64,000 nt of DNA, taken from the NCBI GenBank assembly GCA_963978895.1, contig OZ022245.1, forward strand, positions 2,989,121 through 3,053,120, given 5' to 3'. Position 1 is the first letter of the stretch, and the number at the start of each line of letters is the position of its first letter. This DNA is from Erpobdella octoculata (lineage: Eukaryota; Annelida; Clitellata; Hirudinida; Erpobdellidae). The notes beneath the pieces are model-generated. The model worked only from the letters and a program-made list of their open reading frames with translations, searched no databases and had not been told where the DNA came from. This document shows, piece after piece, positions 61,349 to 64,000 of the stretch. The position numbers and the translations under genes are program-made.

Positions 61349-62938
61349 ATGGATAAATCGGAACACCAGCGATATGCCAACCGTTTTCTTGAGGCTTTGA
61401 ACGATCCAGATGTCCAGAATAATTTGATATCTGTATTTTGTAATTTTGTTGACATTTCATTTTCAGTCGCAGAAACCTTTATGCCAGCAATCGGCACTCT
61501 CCACTCAATCATCAAAATGCTCTACCCAAATTCCGACCACGATGAAATCTTAGAGAATATTCACAAAATCAAGCAAATGCTTACCAGTGTAGAAATTCAA
61601 TTGATGAATTCGTCTCGTGAAAGATCCTGGAGCGATGTAAAGTCTAGATTCTCCGAAGACATCCGGACACTAGATTCAGCGGGACGAGCAATGAGCTTGG
61701 CACAAAAATCAGAAAATCAGGAATTTGCCGCCAACTGGCTGGAAACATTGATGGAGCACGGCAACAAACTAACACCCTCACTTGATCATTTATTCAGCGG
61801 CCTCTCCAAAAGCGAATATCAAGGTGAGTTTGACGATCAAATCCTCCACGTTTTTTATAACTTAACTGGAGGTGACAGACGAAAAATTGAAAAACTATCC
61901 ATCTATCTGGATCATCTGCTTCTTAACGGCCTGGCAGCGCTCTGTATCTTTCTTATTGGAACAAAAGGGATAGATTGGTGCATAGAGGTAATCAAGTCGC
62001 TGAGCTACGAAGAAAAATATTCCAGATCAGTGGCCAGCATGAAAATGATATTGGACAAGTGCGAAAAAGAATGTCGCAGCAACATGATCAACGATGCCAG
62101 AGAGATAATCCACGATGGAAAACTCATCGCCGTGGAGATGTTGCCGAAAATTTCCAAATTATTCAACAACAAGTATTACTGGATGGAAAGTTTTTCTGTG
62201 CTGTATAAACTAAACAGGCCAAACATGAAACCAAGTGACTTCGATACTGATACTGGATTGTGCCAGTTAGATAGTGGATTAGATGAAACTGACGGTTGTA
62301 TTGAACATTTATCTGACGAAGAGTTTGTCGTTGAGGATAACTTCGCCATAGAATATTTGTCGATAGCCGAAGATGAGATTGTAAGTTCAAACTCGATAGC
62401 CTTTGATGGGATGTCCCCGGCAAAACGCGATAGAGAAATGGTCTTATTGAATACAATACAAACTGAAAAGTGCGCTTCAAAAACTTTCAGCGATAGTTAT
62501 TTGTCGATATCGGAAGATGAGATGAAAAATGCAAACTCGATAGCCTTTGATGGGATGGCCTCGGAAAAACGCGATACTGAAATTTGCGCTTCGAAAACTC
62601 TCAGTGATGAAAAACAGTACGCTTTTTTTGTATTTGCTCGTCGAAAAACTCTCAGTGACCAATTGGCCGAACAGAATGCGATGGCTCGAAAAATTGTCGA
62701 AGAGGCCATAAGTCCTCTGACCAGTCCTCGAATAGCCTTTACTCGTATAAAGAAAAATCTCGAGACAAAAGGAATCGAACATTGGGGTCTTGCCGTCTTG
62801 AAGCACAAAAAGTATGCGTTGTTCTCTCACGGTAAAGTGCACAATTCAGGAATCGAGGGAGACACAGTGGTTTGGATGAGTAAGCACATGTGCACTGTTT
62901 GCATTCTCCTGGGCAAGCCCGATAAAGACGTTCAATAA
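61349..62938 (+). CDS. Unknown intronless protein family, member 2
   Basis: 529 residues, single exon. Landmarks as in member 1: VDISFSVAETFMPAIGTLHS (35-53), long helices, NQEFAANWLETLMEHGNK, hydrophobic LLLNGLAALCIFLIGTKGID (about 190-209), conserved C-terminal MARKIVEEAISPLTSPRIAF, GIEHWGLAVLKH, GDTVVWMSKHMCTVCILLGK. The variable acidic part contains a tandem repeat of about 46 residues (YLSIAEDEIVSSNSIAFDGM and YLSISEDEMKNANSIAFDGM) missing from member 1. Two truncated near-identical copies of its 5' half lie at 54579-54833 and 55709-56276. Function unknown; a pore-forming or membrane-contacting role is only a guess from the hydrophobic segment. Confidence 0.7.
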   Translation: MDKSEHQRYANRFLEALNDPDVQNNLISVFCNFVDISFSVAETFMPAIGTLHSIIKMLYPNSDHDEILENIHKIKQMLTSVEIQLMNSSRERSWSDVKSRFSEDIRTLDSAGRAMSLAQKSENQEFAANWLETLMEHGNKLTPSLDHLFSGLSKSEYQGEFDDQILHVFYNLTGGDRRKIEKLSIYLDHLLLNGLAALCIFLIGTKGIDWCIEVIKSLSYEEKYSRSVASMKMILDKCEKECRSNMINDAREIIHDGKLIAVEMLPKISKLFNNKYYWMESFSVLYKLNRPNMKPSDFDTDTGLCQLDSGLDETDGCIEHLSDEEFVVEDNFAIEYLSIAEDEIVSSNSIAFDGMSPAKRDREMVLLNTIQTEKCASKTFSDSYLSISEDEMKNANSIAFDGMASEKRDTEICASKTLSDEKQYAFFVFARRKTLSDQLAEQNAMARKIVEEAISPLTSPRIAFTRIKKNLETKGIEHWGLAVLKHKKYALFSHGKVHNSGIEGDTVVWMSKHMCTVCILLGKPDKDVQ

Positions 62939-63144
62939 TTGTACATTTTTATCGTTACAGTACGCAAGTACCTACGCGTTTTCTATTTGACTAAATTTAA
63001 GTACATTTCTGTTTAACTTGAGATTCTAATTAAAAAATTTTTTTTAAAGTTTCTAATTTTGTCTCTTAATGAAAAGAATATCGCAAAACATTTGTAAATT
63101 ATGAAAAGAAAACAAAAACGCAGAGATAACAGGAGTGAAAAAAA

Positions 63145-63147
63145 GAA

Positions 63148-63240
<93 letters not shown>
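63145..63240. repeat. (GA)n tract
   Basis: GA dinucleotide array with a few AA interruptions. Confidence 0.95.
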
Positions 63241-63241
<1 letters not shown>

Positions 63242-63659
63242 GCGACGACTACAGGTTTCATTCATGAAATTATGCCAGTTCAAGAAGAGCTCACAGTGCA
63301 ACGCGGGGCCAGATGAAAATGGACGACAAAAAAAAATGTAATAAACGTCATAAACAGTTTTCAGCACGCTTAGCACCAGGCTTTACAGAACTTATTGTGG
63401 TGTGTACGCGCGTGTGAAAGTGTGCACGTGCATGTTGATAACTCTACGTACGTGTGAGTGAGCGTGGATGTGTTCATTCGAGAGAAAATTACACATGATT
63501 GAATGCTGTACAAACGAACGCGTAACATTAGAGACAGATTACATGAGGAAAATCACAAGTCGAATAATTAATAACAACTAAAGCCGATAGAGATTCTAAC
63601 CTTCGTGAAGAAAACCGTTGACGGAAACGAGAAAAAAAATCAGACACACCGACAGACAG

Positions 63660-63717
63660 ATCGAGAAAGAGAGAGATGGAGAGAGAGAGAGACAGACGGA
63701 CAGAGACAGAGAGATAC

Positions 63718-63785
<68 letters not shown>
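63660..63785. repeat. (GA)n tract
   Basis: GA array with GACAGA variants; Arg/Glu reading frames are artefacts. Confidence 0.95.
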
Positions 63786-63787
<2 letters not shown>

Positions 63788-63967
63788 GTATGTATATATA
63801 TATTTATAGAGAGAATGAGAAATATGAATAGAAAATTATTCCAGAAAAGTTCTCAAGGTAGCCTAAAAAGCAAGAAGGACATCAACGAAATTTATACAAA
63901 ACGACAGAGTAAAAGTAATAATAATGAAATATTTAAAAAAAAATAACAATGTAAACAATGACAACAG

Positions 63968-63990
63968 TGACGTCACATGGCGGCAGCCAT
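63968..63990. promoter_or_regulatory. CRE and YY1-like promoter motifs
   Basis: A perfect CRE palindrome TGACGTCA (63968-63975) is followed by ATGGCGGCAGCCAT (63977-63990), an inverted repeat with ATGGCGGC as in YY1 sites. Probably the promoter of a gene beyond the window edge. Confidence 0.55.
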
Positions 63991-64000
63991 TTTTTCGCAC

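Overview
The window is animal nuclear DNA: AT-rich, with GT-AG introns, several host genes and many recent repeats. Host genes readable exon by exon are the 3' part of a 3-hydroxyanthranilate dioxygenase gene (HAAO, +), a TIS11/ZFP36-type CCCH zinc-finger gene (-), a COP9 signalosome subunit 9 gene (COPS9, +, with an unusual N-terminal extension), a small PKG-like pseudokinase (-) and a complete LAMMER/CLK kinase gene (+). Together they point to an invertebrate animal. I cannot place the phylum from sequence alone.

Layout. 1-10 kb is compact host sequence: HAAO and TIS11 converge, and TIS11 and COPS9 diverge from a 485-bp shared promoter region. 10-16 kb is gene-poor, with a hAT relic and a hAT element that still has matching ends and a near-perfect 8-bp target duplication. 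16-22.4 kb holds two copies of an intronless ZYG11/ZER1-like LRR gene inside Helitron-type repeats, then a stray copy of the last COPS9 exon. 22.8-31.5 kb carries the pseudokinase and CLK. 33-36.4 kb holds an internally deleted LINE and a tRNA-derived SINE. 36.7-53 kb is a mosaic of duplications: two more ZYG11-like genes, a 2,354-bp Helitron with two empty sites elsewhere in the window, a partial duplicate of the CLK 3' half with two SINE insertions, tRNA-Leu relics and long (AT)n and (CAGT)n arrays. 54-63 kb carries a second intronless family (two intact genes of 502 and 529 codons, two broken copies) shuffled with an antisense acidic gene fragment. The window ends in GA repeats and a CRE/YY1-like promoter motif.

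Themes. (1) Helitron-type ends (5' TC next to AT, 3' hairpin then CTAG, always followed by T) recur on both strands, and one insertion is proven by empty-site comparison within the window. (2) Most duplication breakpoints fall at (AT)n tracts. (3) Two intronless multicopy families, one ZYG11-like and one of unknown function with weak rapunzel-like character, have intact reading frames and keep their flanks with them. Product names for host genes rest on motif matches read by eye; gene models were built from splice phase and need transcript support.
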